Shown in pieces: positions 17,401 through 27,215 of a stretch of 64,000 bases of DNA (position 1 is the stretch's first letter; each line of letters begins with the position of its first letter). The stretch lies in NCBI RefSeq assembly GCF_030817315.1, contig NZ_JAUSZF010000001.1:2030501-2094500 (forward strand). The letters are read 5' to 3'. A model generated the notes under the pieces. The model searched no databases. It was not told the origin of the DNA and worked only from the letters and a program-made list of their open reading frames with translations. Source of the stretch: Sphingomonas faeni (GTDB taxonomy: Bacteria > Pseudomonadota > Alphaproteobacteria > Sphingomonadales > Sphingomonadaceae). The translations under genes and the position numbers were made by a program.

Positions 17401-18441
17401 GTGATCCACGTCGACATGGATGCCTCTATGCGTCGGTCGAACAGCGCGATGATCCCTTGCTCAGGGGCGTCGCGGTCGGCAGATCGCGTGCGCGGGGTGT
17501 GGTGGCAGCCGCAAGTTATGAAGCACGCGCGTTCGGCGTCCGCAGCGCGATGCATTCGGTCACCGCAATCCGCAAATGTCCCGACTTGGTGTTCGTTCCG
17601 ACACGGTTCGATGTGTACCGCGAAGTCTCGGACCGGATCCGCGCGATCTTCGCTGACTACACCGACTTGATCGAGCCGCTGTCGCTCGACGAAGCGTATC
17701 TCGACGTGACCGAGGATATCCGGGGGCTCGGTACGGCGGCCGCCATCGCGGAGGAAATCCGCTCACGGATCAAGGCGGATACCGGGCTCACCGCATCCTC
17801 CGGCGTCAGCTACAACAAGTTCATCGCCAAACTCGCGTCGGACCAGAACAAGCCCGACGGCATCTGCATCATTACGCACAGGCGTGGCGCGGCGTTCGTC
17901 CAGTCGCTGCCGGTCAAACGCTTCCATGGTGTAGGGCCAGTGACCGGGCAGAAGATGGAGCGGCTTGGCATTCTCACGGGCGCAGACCTCTTACGGCCAG
18001 ACCCTCGCGTTCCTGCAGGCGCATTTCGGTAGCTATGCGGACTATCTCTACGGCGCAGCACGCGGCATCGATCACCGCCTCGTGCGCATCAACCGCGCCG
18101 CCAAGTCGGTCGGCGCGGAACGAACGTTCGAGACAAACCTGACGACCGCGGGGGATCTGCGCGCGGCGCTGCACCGGGTGGCGGATGCAGCATGGGCGCG
18201 GATCGAACGGCAGGGCACCCGCGCCCGCACGATCACACTTAAGCTGCGGCATGCGGACTTCCGCACGATCACGCGCGCACGATCGTCTCAGGCGCCCATG
18301 ACCGACAAGGCTGCATTTCTCGCGGCGGGGCTCGACCTGCTTATGGCGCAACTGCCCGTACCGGACGGCGTGCGCCTGCTCGGGCTAACGTTGTCGGGCA
18401 TCATGGGCGAAGCCGACGAGGCTCAGCCAAGCTTGTTGTAG
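17401..18441 (+). pseudogene. dinB: DNA polymerase IV (DinB) gene with two compensating frameshifts
   Basis: The gene reads VIHVDMDA, then one base is missing near 17425 (expected F-Y-A-S-V-E-Q). It continues in the next frame through GVAVGRS, EPLSLDEAYLDVTEDIRGLG, ASSGVSYNKFIAKLASDQNK and FHGVGPVTGQKMERLGI. One extra T near 17988 then restores the original frame, which ends with QTLAFLQAHFGSYADYLYG and the little-finger domain. The catalytic carboxylates (D in HVDMDA, DE in LSLDEAYLD) are all present. A TAG stands three codons before the GTG, so the natural start may also be damaged. DinB is a Y-family translesion polymerase. Confidence 0.85.
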
Positions 18442-18465
18442 TTGGTCAGAACCTTGTCCAGAGGT

Positions 18466-20316
18466 TCAGTCAGCGTCTGCGCCGCCACTGTCCGGCGCCA
18501 ACAGCGTCAGGACCGCAACGGCGCCCTGCCCCGGCCCTTCGCTCTCGAGACGCAGCGAACCCTGCATCGCATTCACCGAATTGGCACACCAGTGCAGCCC
18601 GAGCCCGCCCGACTTGCGCGCGCGCGTAGAGAAGCCGCGGTGGAACAGCGTTGCCGCTACCTCGGGCGTGATCCCTTCGCCATCGTCGCGAATCTCGATC
18701 GTCACGCGACCCTCAGCCTGCTCGGTCGCCGCGACGATCGATCCGCTGCCGGTCCCGCGCGCGACGATCGATTCGGCCGCGTTGGCGAACAGATTGCCGA
18801 TCACCTGGCTCAGGATAAGCCGGTTCGCCATCACCAGGCTGGGACCCGCCGGAAACCCGAACGCGATCGATGCCCCGTCCAGATAGCGCACGATCGTCGC
18901 GTTGCGCGCAATGATCGTCGTCACGTCGCAGATCTCCAACGCGGGGCGTTCATGTGCCGCCTGCTGCTGCTGGCCGATGATCTCCAACACATGCCCCATC
19001 GCCTCGCGGCCGATACTTAGTTCGTTGCGAGTCGATTCGCGATTGGCAGCTTCGGTGTCGATCGCGGCCGCGACGAATGTCGCGAGTTTCTGACGGCGCT
19101 CGTCCGAAACGTCGCCGCGCGCGAGTTCGTCGATTGCCCTATCAAGCGTGGCGCGGTCGATCGGGGGCGCCTGTGCGATCTCGCGGCTAAGGATTGTGCT
19201 GATCGGGTTCAGCGCGTTGCGGACGTTATGCATCACCGCCACCGCGCTTTCGGCGCGCCCGAGATCAAACGACTGCACGCCGATCTGTTCGCGCAAATCC
19301 CTCAACTGCCGCAGCATGGCGTTGAAATTGCGTCCCAGCGAACCGATTTCATCGCGTCGTTCATCTTCTTCGAGCAGAGCCAGCGAGCCCGACGCGCGGA
19401 CTCGGCGCATATGATTCTCGATACGCAGCAACGGACGCAGCACGAGTTGCGAGATCAGGCGCCGCAACACGATGAGCACGAACAGCAGGAGCAGGATCGA
19501 TCCGGCAACCGCAAACGCCAACATGCGCCGGCCGAGCCTCGATACATCGCCCGGCAGGTCGAACCGGGTAGTTGCGACGGCGCGCCCATCGGCACCGATC
19601 ATCGGCACGATGATGATCGCTCTCGCCCCGCGGGAAGTCGTCGCCCCCGCATGGTCCGACCCGAGATCGATTGTCGCATCGGCGCCCAACGCCCGGGAAA
19701 TCTGCGTAGCGGTTATTACGCGGGCGATCACGACATAGCTTTGGACGGTATCGGCATCGCCCCAAACTTCCGTTCGCGCGACGCCGATCGCTGCGACACC
19801 GTTCCCCAACCGCGCATAGAAGCGGGTCGACCGCCGACCGCCAACGGCATGCGCAAAATCCGTGCGACCGAGCAGCGCGGCCCATTGTTCCTGCAGGCTC
19901 GAACCAGCGGGTTCGTTCCATTTGGCGCGGACGACGCGACCGTCCGCGCCAATTTTGGCAAAACCATCCGCAGAGAGCGATCGCTTCGCTGGCGTAGCAA
20001 GACTAGCCGGCGCATGCTGGGCTCCCGATAGCTCTGCTGAATCGCGGTACGCACGCGCTTCGGCCTGCGCCTGAGCTGCGTATCTGGACAACATAGTGTG
20101 CGTCCGTTCGACCTGCCTGGCGATCACCACGTCTTGCAGCGTGGTAAAGCTTGGCGTGATGATTGACGCCAACAACACGGTGATCGCTACCGTCCCGCAC
20201 AGGGCAACGACCGTCATAGTCAGCACGAGCTTCGCGCCAAGCGACGTCGGCCGCCTCATCCTCCCGAATTGCCGCCCTAGCGTTGCCGGAACACGACCCA
20301 TCCCGACGGTCGGCAT
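18466..20316 (-). CDS. Membrane sensor histidine kinase (HAMP, HATPase)
   Basis: The 616-residue protein has a first membrane helix at about residues 30-53 (VLTMTVVALCGTVAITVLLA) and a periplasmic sensor segment to about 270. A second helix (FAVAGSILLLLFVLIVL), a HAMP domain and a kinase core follow. The phospho-acceptor is in AVMHNVRNALNPIST, the N box is LFANAAESI and the G boxes are DDGEGI and SGGLGLHWC. The HNxRNALN style is typical of kinases that lack a standard DHp helix signature. Its ATG overlaps the TAA of the REC-GGDEF-EAL gene by one base, so the two form an operon and a likely signalling pair. The ligand is unknown. Confidence 0.9.
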   Translation of the reverse strand: MPTVGMGRVPATLGRQFGRMRRPTSLGAKLVLTMTVVALCGTVAITVLLASIITPSFTTLQDVVIARQVERTHTMLSRYAAQAQAEARAYRDSAELSGAQHAPASLATPAKRSLSADGFAKIGADGRVVRAKWNEPAGSSLQEQWAALLGRTDFAHAVGGRRSTRFYARLGNGVAAIGVARTEVWGDADTVQSYVVIARVITATQISRALGADATIDLGSDHAGATTSRGARAIIIVPMIGADGRAVATTRFDLPGDVSRLGRRMLAFAVAGSILLLLFVLIVLRRLISQLVLRPLLRIENHMRRVRASGSLALLEEDERRDEIGSLGRNFNAMLRQLRDLREQIGVQSFDLGRAESAVAVMHNVRNALNPISTILSREIAQAPPIDRATLDRAIDELARGDVSDERRQKLATFVAAAIDTEAANRESTRNELSIGREAMGHVLEIIGQQQQAAHERPALEICDVTTIIARNATIVRYLDGASIAFGFPAGPSLVMANRLILSQVIGNLFANAAESIVARGTGSGSIVAATEQAEGRVTIEIRDDGEGITPEVAATLFHRGFSTRARKSGGLGLHWCANSVNAMQGSLRLESEGPGQGAVAVLTLLAPDSGGADAD

Positions 20317-22226
20317 TAGTTCAGCATTCCGTTGCCTAGTTGCCGCGGCGGCGGCGGTCCATCGCCTGCGACATCATCCTGGCCGCCAAGATAGCGCGCG
20401 CCCGCCATGCCGAGTGCCACATCCGCGCCAACCGGACGCGAGAAGAAATAGCCTTGGAAATGGCTTGCCCCGGCCAGTTTCAGCGCCTGGACCTGCGCTT
20501 CGGTCTCAACGCCCTCGGCGATGACGCCCAGTCCCAACGCGCGGCCGAGATGGATGATCGAATGCACGATCGCCGCGCTTTCACGTTCGCGACTCATGCC
20601 ATCGATGAACGAGCGGTCGATCTTCAGGCAATCGAGCGCGAACTTGCGGATGTTATAAAGGCTCGAATAGCCCGTGCCGAAGTCGTCGAGCGCTATCCGG
20701 AACCCCATCTGGCGTAGCTTGTAGAGCGTCTCCGCGGCACGTTCGGCATCGTCGAAGATCGCGGTCTCCGTGATCTCGATCTGCAACCGCGCGGGCTCGA
20801 CCCCGGCACGCTCGACGCTATCCATGATGTGCCCGACGAAATCGTGGCGGCGAAACTGGCGGGGCGAGAAATTGACCGAGACATATTGGTCGGGCCATTG
20901 TTTCAGGACGGGGAGCGCTTCGCGCAGCACCCAGTCGCCCAGTTCGTGGATCAGGTTCGATTCCTCGGCGATGGGAATGAACGTGCTCGGGCTCATTGCG
21001 CCGTACTCGTCGGTGCTCCAGCGGATGAGCGCCTCGAAACCGACCACCTCGACCGCGTCGCGCGACACGATCGGTTGATAGACGAGGCTTAACTCGCCTT
21101 TTGCGATCGCCTGGCTCAACCCACCCTCGACCCGCCTGCGAAAACGGATGCCTTCGTCCATGCTCTCGTCGAACAGGCGAACGATCCCGCGCCCACTACG
21201 CTTGGCGTCGTTGAGCGCCAGATCCGAGCGGCGCATGACGTCGACCGGATCGTGACCCTGCCCACCCTCACTGACGACCACGCCCGCCGACGCGCCACCC
21301 TGCACCGAATTGCCGAATACCTGGAGGCTGACCGAGCACGCAGCGACGAGCCGCTCGCACGCCGTGATGCCTGCCGCTTCATCCGACGTCTCGAAAAGGA
21401 TGCCGAACTCGTCGCCGCCCAGCCGAGCGACCAGCGCATCCTCCGGCGCCGATCGTTGCAGGATCATGCAGACTTCGCGGATCAACGCGTCGCCCGCAAG
21501 ATGCCCAAGCGTATCGTTGACCAGCTTGAAGCGATCCAGATCGACCATGACCGTCGCAAACAACCCCTCAGCCCGCGTCCGGTCTGCCAGCGCGCGCAGA
21601 AACGCGAGCCGGTTCGGTGCGTCGGTCAGCGAATCATGCGTTGCCATGTGAACCGCCCGACTTTCGTTCGCGGCGAGCTCTGCGCTTTGCCCCTCAAGTT
21701 GAACCACCTGCGCCGCCAGCGTGATGCGCGCGGCCTTCAGTTCGCGGTCGATCTCCCACCGTTTAGCTAGCGCCGTTGCAGTCTGCGTTACCTCGGCGAC
21801 CTCGAACGGCTTGGCGATGTAAAAGATTTTGTCCGTGGGCCCCGCAACCTTGCTGATCTCGATCGGCGAGAAATCGGAGAAGCCGGTAACGATGACGAGG
21901 TTGATCTCCGGGTCGAGCGCTCGGATGCGTTGCGCGGTCTCGCGACCGTCAATGCCGGGCGGCATGCGCACGTCGATGAACGCGACCGCGAACGGTTTGC
22001 CGTCCGCCAGCGCCCGCTCGACTGCTGCCACGGCATCCAATCCTTGATCCACATGCGCCAGCGCGAAGTCGGCGCTTTGCTCCCCCTGAACCTCGCCCAC
22101 GGTCCCGCCGAACAGGTCCGCTGCCATCGTCCCGAGCGCGACCCCACCTTCCGAGCGTTGCCCGGCAAAGCTGCGCCGGTAGCTGTCGTGCATCGCTGGC
22201 TCGTCGTCCACGATCAGAATGCGCAT
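20316..22226 (-). CDS. Response regulator with GGDEF and EAL domains
   Basis: The 636-residue protein begins with a receiver domain (ILIVDDEPAMHDSYRRSF, phospho-Asp in AFIDVRMPPGIDG, Lys in IAKPFEVAEV). The GGDEF domain follows with LTDAPNRLAFL and an intact GGDEFGILF at about residue 270, and then an EAL domain with FEALIRW, ITETAIFDD and ALDDFGTGYSSL. Both catalytic motifs look intact, so it could make or degrade cyclic di-GMP. No RxxD inhibitory site is visible just before GGDEF. It is co-transcribed with the downstream kinase, which probably phosphorylates its receiver. Confidence 0.93.
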   Translation of the reverse strand: MRILIVDDEPAMHDSYRRSFAGQRSEGGVALGTMAADLFGGTVGEVQGEQSADFALAHVDQGLDAVAAVERALADGKPFAVAFIDVRMPPGIDGRETAQRIRALDPEINLVIVTGFSDFSPIEISKVAGPTDKIFYIAKPFEVAEVTQTATALAKRWEIDRELKAARITLAAQVVQLEGQSAELAANESRAVHMATHDSLTDAPNRLAFLRALADRTRAEGLFATVMVDLDRFKLVNDTLGHLAGDALIREVCMILQRSAPEDALVARLGGDEFGILFETSDEAAGITACERLVAACSVSLQVFGNSVQGGASAGVVVSEGGQGHDPVDVMRRSDLALNDAKRSGRGIVRLFDESMDEGIRFRRRVEGGLSQAIAKGELSLVYQPIVSRDAVEVVGFEALIRWSTDEYGAMSPSTFIPIAEESNLIHELGDWVLREALPVLKQWPDQYVSVNFSPRQFRRHDFVGHIMDSVERAGVEPARLQIEITETAIFDDAERAAETLYKLRQMGFRIALDDFGTGYSSLYNIRKFALDCLKIDRSFIDGMSRERESAAIVHSIIHLGRALGLGVIAEGVETEAQVQALKLAGASHFQGYFFSRPVGADVALGMAGARYLGGQDDVAGDGPPPPRQLGNGMLN

Positions 22227-22313
22227 GGTTACCGTCCTTCACCGACCACCGCATCTGTCCGGCGCGGTTCGCCAAGTGCCTTCATTGTTACGAAGGATAG
22301 TAACCTAAAGCAG

Positions 22314-23228
22314 TTAATCGCCTGCGAAAGAATTTTGTAACTTATGTCCAAGCGCTTGAGCACCCAGCACGATTGCACCAAGCGGCCCCGCGTTGTTGCC
22401 GAGGGCGGGCGGCACGATGAACGTATCGACCAACGCGACCTCTGGCAGCGTGATGTAGCCGCCAAGACTGCGCGTCATCGCCGCCCGTACGCGCGGAAAC
22501 AGATGCGATGCACCCATCACGCCGCCGCCCATGACGATCCGCCGAGGGATGCCCGTAAGGACCAGCGTATGGCAGAGTTGTCCGAGTGCATCGGCAACAC
22601 TGTCCCAAACGGAATGCTCGGCCGGCGCTTCGTCTGCGGGGAAGCCAATCCGTGCGGCGATCGCCGGGCCGGCTACCAAGCCTTCGACGCACGCGCCGTG
22701 GAACGGGCAGTTGCCGATCCAGTCGTCCCCGTGGAATCGTGCAGGGCGGATATGCCCGAGCTCGGAATGCGTCAGCCCGTCGACCGGACGGTTACCCGCG
22801 ATCATGCCGGCGCCGACACCAGTGCCGACCGTGACATAAGCAATGTCCGGCAGGCCCTTCGCCGCGCCCCAGAACGCCTCAGCCAGCGCTGCACCGACTA
22901 CGTCGCTATGAAAGCCGGTTGGCACCCCATAGCGTCGGCTCAACCGTCCCGCGATGTCGGTCCCTGCCCAGCCCGGCTTCGGCGTGGAGGTGATATGACC
23001 GTAATCGCCCGAATGACGATCGATCGACACCGGCCCGAAACTCGCGATACCGATCGCCACGAACCCGCTCCAGCGATCGAGTACAGCTTCGATCGCGGCC
23101 AGCGTTTCCTCGGGACGGGTCGTCGGGATCCGCACGGTTTCCTCGATCTGGTCGGGTCCTCGCGCAAGAATGCAGATGCATTTAGTGCCACCAAGTTCGA
23201 TACCTGCGACCAGGGGTGCTTCCGTCAT
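22314..23228 (-). CDS. ROK family sugar kinase (fructokinase-like)
   Basis: The 304-residue protein shows the ROK ATP site (GIELGGTKCICILARG), the sugar-binding ELGHIRPARFHGDD and the zinc-type motif GNCPFHGACVEGL, then GGGVMGA. The GNCPFHG form is seen in bacterial fructokinases and mannokinases, so fructose is the most likely substrate. It stands alone between the signalling operon and dps, with no sugar transporter next to it. The start at 23228 (MTEAPLV) is preceded by GGGAGTTGAGG. An upstream in-frame ATG would add 48 unlikely residues. Confidence 0.88.
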   Translation of the reverse strand: MTEAPLVAGIELGGTKCICILARGPDQIEETVRIPTTRPEETLAAIEAVLDRWSGFVAIGIASFGPVSIDRHSGDYGHITSTPKPGWAGTDIAGRLSRRYGVPTGFHSDVVGAALAEAFWGAAKGLPDIAYVTVGTGVGAGMIAGNRPVDGLTHSELGHIRPARFHGDDWIGNCPFHGACVEGLVAGPAIAARIGFPADEAPAEHSVWDSVADALGQLCHTLVLTGIPRRIVMGGGVMGASHLFPRVRAAMTRSLGGYITLPEVALVDTFIVPPALGNNAGPLGAIVLGAQALGHKLQNSFAGD

Positions 23229-23393
23229 CCTCAACTCCCAACACGTGAATGCGGCCCGCTTCCTTTGCCGACGCCGTCCAGTCAAGTGCAGGCCGGTTAT
23301 TGCGATCATGCTGAACGATGATTTGATCTGCTGTCGATCCGTCCGGTCATGCGTTATGCCAATCGAGTTCACCCGAACAGACAGGAATCCCCA

Positions 23394-24002
23394 ATGGCGA
23401 AGAAACCCGCAAAGTTGATCAAGGCGGACACTGGCGTCTCGACCGAGGCACAGCCCCAGTACAAGGTCGAGTATCGCGAGATCCAGCCCTACGGCACACT
23501 GAAGAGCTTACCGATCGCCCTCGAAGACAATGCGCGCGCGCAGAGCGTGGCAACGCTGAACCAAGTGCTCGCGGACACGATGACGATCCGTGACATGTAC
23601 AAGAAGCATCACTGGCAGATGTCGGGTGCGACTTTCTATCAACTGCATCTACTGCTCGACAAGCATTACGAGGAACAGGCCGCGCTCGTCGATCTCGTGG
23701 CAGAACGGATCATGGCGCTCGGCGGTATCAGCATCGCGATGGCGCCGGATGTCGCCGAGATGACGACGATTCCCCGTCCGCCAAAGGGCCGCGAGGACGT
23801 TCCGACGCAGCTCGCCCGTCTGCTCGAAGCCCACGAGATAATCCTGCGTCAGGCACATGAGGGCGCGGAAGCCGCCGACGAGTCAGGCGACGACGGCACG
23901 AACGACTTGCTGGTGAGCAACATCATCCGCACACACGAGCCGCAGGTTTGGTTCCTGGCGGAACACCTTGCCGCGACCGAACTGGTCCGCAGCGACAAGT
24001 AA
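23394..24002 (+). CDS. dps: Dps family DNA-protection ferritin
   Basis: The 202-residue protein is a Dps-type mini-ferritin. The ferroxidase signature KHHWQMSGATFYQLHLLLDK continues with HYEEQAALVDLVAERIMALG, and helix E follows. An N-terminal extension of about 30 residues is lysine-rich (MAKKPAKLIKAD), as in Dps proteins that bind DNA. Dps dodecamers store iron and protect DNA from peroxide. The ATG at 23394 has AGGAA 6-7 nt upstream. A hairpin terminator follows the gene. Confidence 0.9.
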   Translation: MAKKPAKLIKADTGVSTEAQPQYKVEYREIQPYGTLKSLPIALEDNARAQSVATLNQVLADTMTIRDMYKKHHWQMSGATFYQLHLLLDKHYEEQAALVDLVAERIMALGGISIAMAPDVAEMTTIPRPPKGREDVPTQLARLLEAHEIILRQAHEGAEAADESGDDGTNDLLVSNIIRTHEPQVWFLAEHLAATELVRSDK

Positions 24003-24007
24003 AATTA

Positions 24008-24038
24008 CGGCCTTCTCTTCACTACAAAGAGGAGGCCG
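24008..24038 (+). terminator. Hairpin terminator after dps
   Basis: A 12-bp stem with one G-T pair (24008-24019 with 24027-24038) encloses a 7-nt loop. Only a short T run follows (CATTTC), so it may be partly effective. Confidence 0.6.
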
Positions 24039-24082
24039 CATTTCATCCGAAAAACCGCGTTGGCGTCAGCCGTCCATCGCAT

Positions 24083-24721
24083 TTATCGCGTAGCGTTGTA
24101 CTTCAACTGATCGTCGGTGAGCTGGAAGCCGACCAGAGCTTCGAAGCTCGCACGCAGCACCGCCTGCCGAACTTCCGGGGTGCTCAGCGGGTCGACCGCA
24201 GCGTCCTGGTCACCCGCCTTGCGCCGACGGGTCAGCTTCTCCCGAACGTCTTCCGGCAAAGTCGCCGCAGCGCGCGATACGGTTGCAGTGGTGGCGGCCG
24301 ACGCCGACGCCAGCGCCTGTCCCGCTGCGAAGTGCAATACCACCCGGCCGACGCGCTTAGCCACGACCGCGCTGCCCCCACGCACGACGGTGATGAAATA
24401 CGGCAATGTCACGTCGCGCGCGGCCTCGGTACGCGTGCGGCGGGCACGAATGTCGAACGTGACGTTGGTGACGACCTGATCCGTTGCATCGGCACAGGTC
24501 GAGCGGACGTTGGTCATGAAGGCGGCGACGTCGATCGCCGACTGGTCACGGCTGGTGGCGGGATTGAACAGCGTGATGTCGCCGGTTGCAGCAGGGATCG
24601 CGACAGGCGGGCAGACCGAGCGGACCGCGGAAATGCCGCCGGTCGCATCGACTTCGCCCTTGCCGGCGCATCCGGTCAGGAGGATCGCACACGCCGAAAC
24701 GGCTAGGATAGGGGCTTTCAC
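24083..24721 (-). CDS. Lipoprotein of unknown function
   Basis: The 212-residue protein starts with a textbook lipoprotein signal (hydrophobic ILAVSACAILL, lipobox LTGC), so it should be lipid-anchored in the envelope. The mature part includes VCPPVAIPAATGDITLF, a beta-rich region with FDIRARRTR and LPYFITVVRGG, and a basic C-terminal region. Alphaproteobacterial proteins of this build are usually annotated only as hypothetical. I chose the GTG at 24721, which places the signal at the very N-terminus and has GAAGG about 10 nt upstream; an ATG at 24763 would add 14 residues. It is divergent from ispH. Confidence 0.78.
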   Translation of the reverse strand: MKAPILAVSACAILLTGCAGKGEVDATGGISAVRSVCPPVAIPAATGDITLFNPATSRDQSAIDVAAFMTNVRSTCADATDQVVTNVTFDIRARRTRTEAARDVTLPYFITVVRGGSAVVAKRVGRVVLHFAAGQALASASAATTATVSRAAATLPEDVREKLTRRRKAGDQDAAVDPLSTPEVRQAVLRASFEALVGFQLTDDQLKYNATR

Positions 24722-24843
24722 GGCGACGCTTACCTTCTCGAACGAGCGAAAGGGCCACCGCATCTCGCAAGCGGCCCCTGTCGCGGCGCACCATAGGAAC
24801 CGGCTATCGTCCAGGCAAGCAATCGCGTAGAGGCTGACGCATC

Positions 24844-25800
24844 ATGAGCCCAATCGACAAGCCGCCGCTCGAACTGTTGATCGCAGCGCCCCGAGGTTTT
24901 TGCGCCGGCGTCGACCGCGCCATCCGGATCGTCGAACTGGCGATCGAGAAGCATGGCGCCCCGGTCTATGTCCGCCACGAGATCGTCCATAACAAGTTCG
25001 TCGTCGACACGCTGAAGGCGCAGGGCGCGATCTTCGTCGAAGAGCTCGACGAGGTGCCCGATGGTGCGCCGGTCGTATTCTCCGCGCACGGCGTGCCGAA
25101 GTCGGTGCCGCTCGACGCGCAGAATCGCGGGCTTGAATATCTCGATGCGACGTGCCCGCTGGTATCGAAGGTGCATCGCCAGGCCGAGCGGCTGGTCGCG
25201 CAGGGCCGCCACATCGTGTTCATCGGCCATGCCGGGCACCCCGAGGTGATCGGCACGTTCGGACAGGTGCCCGAGGGTGCGATGTCGCTGATCGAGACGG
25301 TCGAGGATGCCGAGGTGTTCGCACCCGCCGATCCGTCGAACCTTGCCTTCCTGACGCAGACGACGTTGTCGGTGGACGATACCGCCGCCGTGGTGGCGAC
25401 GTTGCAGCGCCGCTTCCCTCAGATGCTGCCGCCGCGTGGCGAGGACATCTGCTACGCGACCTCGAACCGCCAGACCGCGGTGAAGGCGATCGCGCACAGC
25501 GTCGATGCGGTGCTGGTGATCGGTGCACCCAACTCGTCGAACTCGGTGCGACTGGTCGAGGTGGCCGAGCGTGCGGGTACGCCGGCGATGCTGATTCAGC
25601 GCGCGAGCGAACTCGACTGGGACTTCCTCGCGGGCGTTGGCACGCTCGGGATCACGGCCGGCGCGTCGGCACCCGAACTGCTGGTCCGCGAACTCGTCGA
25701 TCGGCTGTCCGAACGCTTCACTGTGACGGAGCGCGAGGTCGAGACGAACCGCGAGACGATCGCGTTCAAGCTGCCGCGCGGACTGGAGGCGGCCGCCTAG
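24844..25800 (+). CDS. ispH: 4-hydroxy-3-methylbut-2-enyl diphosphate reductase
   Basis: IspH catalyses the last step of the MEP pathway, reducing HMBPP to IPP and DMAPP with a [4Fe-4S] cluster. The three cluster cysteines are visible in [22 protein letters not shown] and [10 protein letters not shown], and the conserved histidines in [19 protein letters not shown] and [10 protein letters not shown]. The length (318 residues) is normal. thrB begins 2 bp after the stop and rnhA overlaps thrB, so the three form an operon of housekeeping genes. Confidence 0.97.
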   Translation: MSPIDKPPLELLIAAPRGFCAGVDRAIRIVELAIEKHGAPVYVRHEIVHNKFVVDTLKAQGAIFVEELDEVPDGAPVVFSAHGVPKSVPLDAQNRGLEYLDATCPLVSKVHRQAERLVAQGRHIVFIGHAGHPEVIGTFGQVPEGAMSLIETVEDAEVFAPADPSNLAFLTQTTLSVDDTAAVVATLQRRFPQMLPPRGEDICYATSNRQTAVKAIAHSVDAVLVIGAPNSSNSVRLVEVAERAGTPAMLIQRASELDWDFLAGVGTLGITAGASAPELLVRELVDRLSERFTVTEREVETNRETIAFKLPRGLEAAA

Positions 25801-25801
25801 C

Positions 25802-26752
25802 ATGGCGGTTTACACGCAGGTGTCGGCGGAGGCGCTGAGCGCGTTCCTCGCCAAGTTCGATCACGGTGAACTGGTCTCGGCCAAGGGCATCGCCGAGGGG
25901 GTCGAGAACAGCAATTACTTGGTCGATACGACGACCGGGCGGTTCATCCTGACGTTGTACGAAAAGCGCGTGTCCGCGGACGATCTGCCGTTCTTCATGG
26001 CGATGCTCGACCATCTCGCGATCGACGGCAACCCGGTGCCACGCGCGCTGCCCGATCGCAGCGGTGCGCTGATTCACGAGCTTTGCGGGCGGCCGGCGTG
26101 CCTGATCGAGTTCCTTACGGGGGTGTCGGTGTCGCATCCGACCGAAGCGCAGGCACGTGCGGCCGGTGCGGCGATGGGGTCGATGCACTTGAGTCTCGCG
26201 CGATTTTCGCAGGAGCGGGCGAACACGCTGGGGCCCGACGGTTGGCGCGCGTTGCTCGATAAGTGCGGCCGCGATCTGGATGCGATCGAGCCGGGATTGT
26301 TTGATACCATCGGCACAGCCGCGGATGCGGTGGTCGCCGCTTGGCCTGCAGACCTGCCGCGCAGCGTCATCCATGCCGACTTATTTCCCGACAACGTGCT
26401 GATGCTCGGCGACCGGGTGACCGGGCTGATCGACTTCTACTTCGCCTGCACCGACGTCCGCGCCTATGACCTTGCAATCATGCACAGCGCCTGGGCGTTC
26501 GATGCGCAGGGCGAACGCTATGACGCGGCGGTCGGCAAGGCCCTGGTTGGGGGCTATGTTGATCGCCATCCGCTATCTCGGGCCGAACGTTCCGCGCTGC
26601 CGGTGCTGGCGCAGGGCGCGTGCCTCCGCTTCCTAGCGACGCGCGCGTGGGATTGGCTTAATACGCCGGCCGATGCGCTGGTGACGCGCAAGGATCCCTT
26701 GGCCTATTGGCGGCGGTTCGAGGCGTATCGCAAGGACGATTTGTTTGCATGA
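25802..26752 (+). CDS. thrB: Homoserine kinase, APH-fold type (ThrB2)
   Basis: The 316-residue protein has the aminoglycoside-phosphotransferase fold of the alphaproteobacterial homoserine kinase: [19 protein letters not shown] at the N-terminus, the catalytic loop [14 protein letters not shown] and the metal Asp in GLIDFYFAC. It phosphorylates homoserine in threonine synthesis. It follows ispH by 2 bp and its stop overlaps the rnhA start (ATGA at 26749-26752), an arrangement seen in many alphaproteobacteria, which supports the call over other APH-fold kinases. Confidence 0.95.
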   Translation: MAVYTQVSAEALSAFLAKFDHGELVSAKGIAEGVENSNYLVDTTTGRFILTLYEKRVSADDLPFFMAMLDHLAIDGNPVPRALPDRSGALIHELCGRPACLIEFLTGVSVSHPTEAQARAAGAAMGSMHLSLARFSQERANTLGPDGWRALLDKCGRDLDAIEPGLFDTIGTAADAVVAAWPADLPRSVIHADLFPDNVLMLGDRVTGLIDFYFACTDVRAYDLAIMHSAWAFDAQGERYDAAVGKALVGGYVDRHPLSRAERSALPVLAQGACLRFLATRAWDWLNTPADALVTRKDPLAYWRRFEAYRKDDLFA

Positions 26753-27213
26753 CTGACGACACTGACGTTTCCATCACTAAGGTCGAGATCTTCACCGACG
26801 GCGCGTGCAAGGGCAATCCCGGCCCCGGCGGCTGGGGCGTAGTGATCCGCATGGGCACGCACGAGAAGGAATTGTCGGGCGGCGAGACCCCGACGACCAA
26901 CAACCGGATGGAAATGACTGCCGCGATCGAGGCGCTTAACGCGCTGACCCGGCCCTGCGCGGTGACACTTTATACCGACAGCAAATACGTGATGGAAGGC
27001 CTGACCAAGTGGGTGAAGGGGTGGCAGCGCAACGGCTGGAAGACCGCCGACAAGAAGCCGGTGAAGAACGCCGAACTGTGGCACGCGCTGCTGGCCGCGG
27101 TGGCGCGGCACAAGATCGAATGGCAATGGGTCAAGGGACACGCCGGCCACCCGGAGAACGAGCGGGCGGACAAGTTGGCAAGCGATGCCGCAGTCGCTGC
27201 CGGACGTAAGTAA
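26749..27213 (+). CDS. rnhA: Ribonuclease HI
   Basis: The 154-residue protein has all active-site residues of RNase HI: D in [18 protein letters not shown] in [14 protein letters not shown] in LYTDSKYV and the H/D pair in [13 protein letters not shown]. It removes the RNA strand of RNA-DNA hybrids such as R-loops and Okazaki primers. The start overlaps the thrB stop. It converges with the FAD oxidoreductase, leaving a 2-bp gap. Confidence 0.97.
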   Translation: MTDDTDVSITKVEIFTDGACKGNPGPGGWGVVIRMGTHEKELSGGETPTTNNRMEMTAAIEALNALTRPCAVTLYTDSKYVMEGLTKWVKGWQRNGWKTADKKPVKNAELWHALLAAVARHKIEWQWVKGHAGHPENERADKLASDAAVAAGRK

Positions 27214-27215
27214 GC

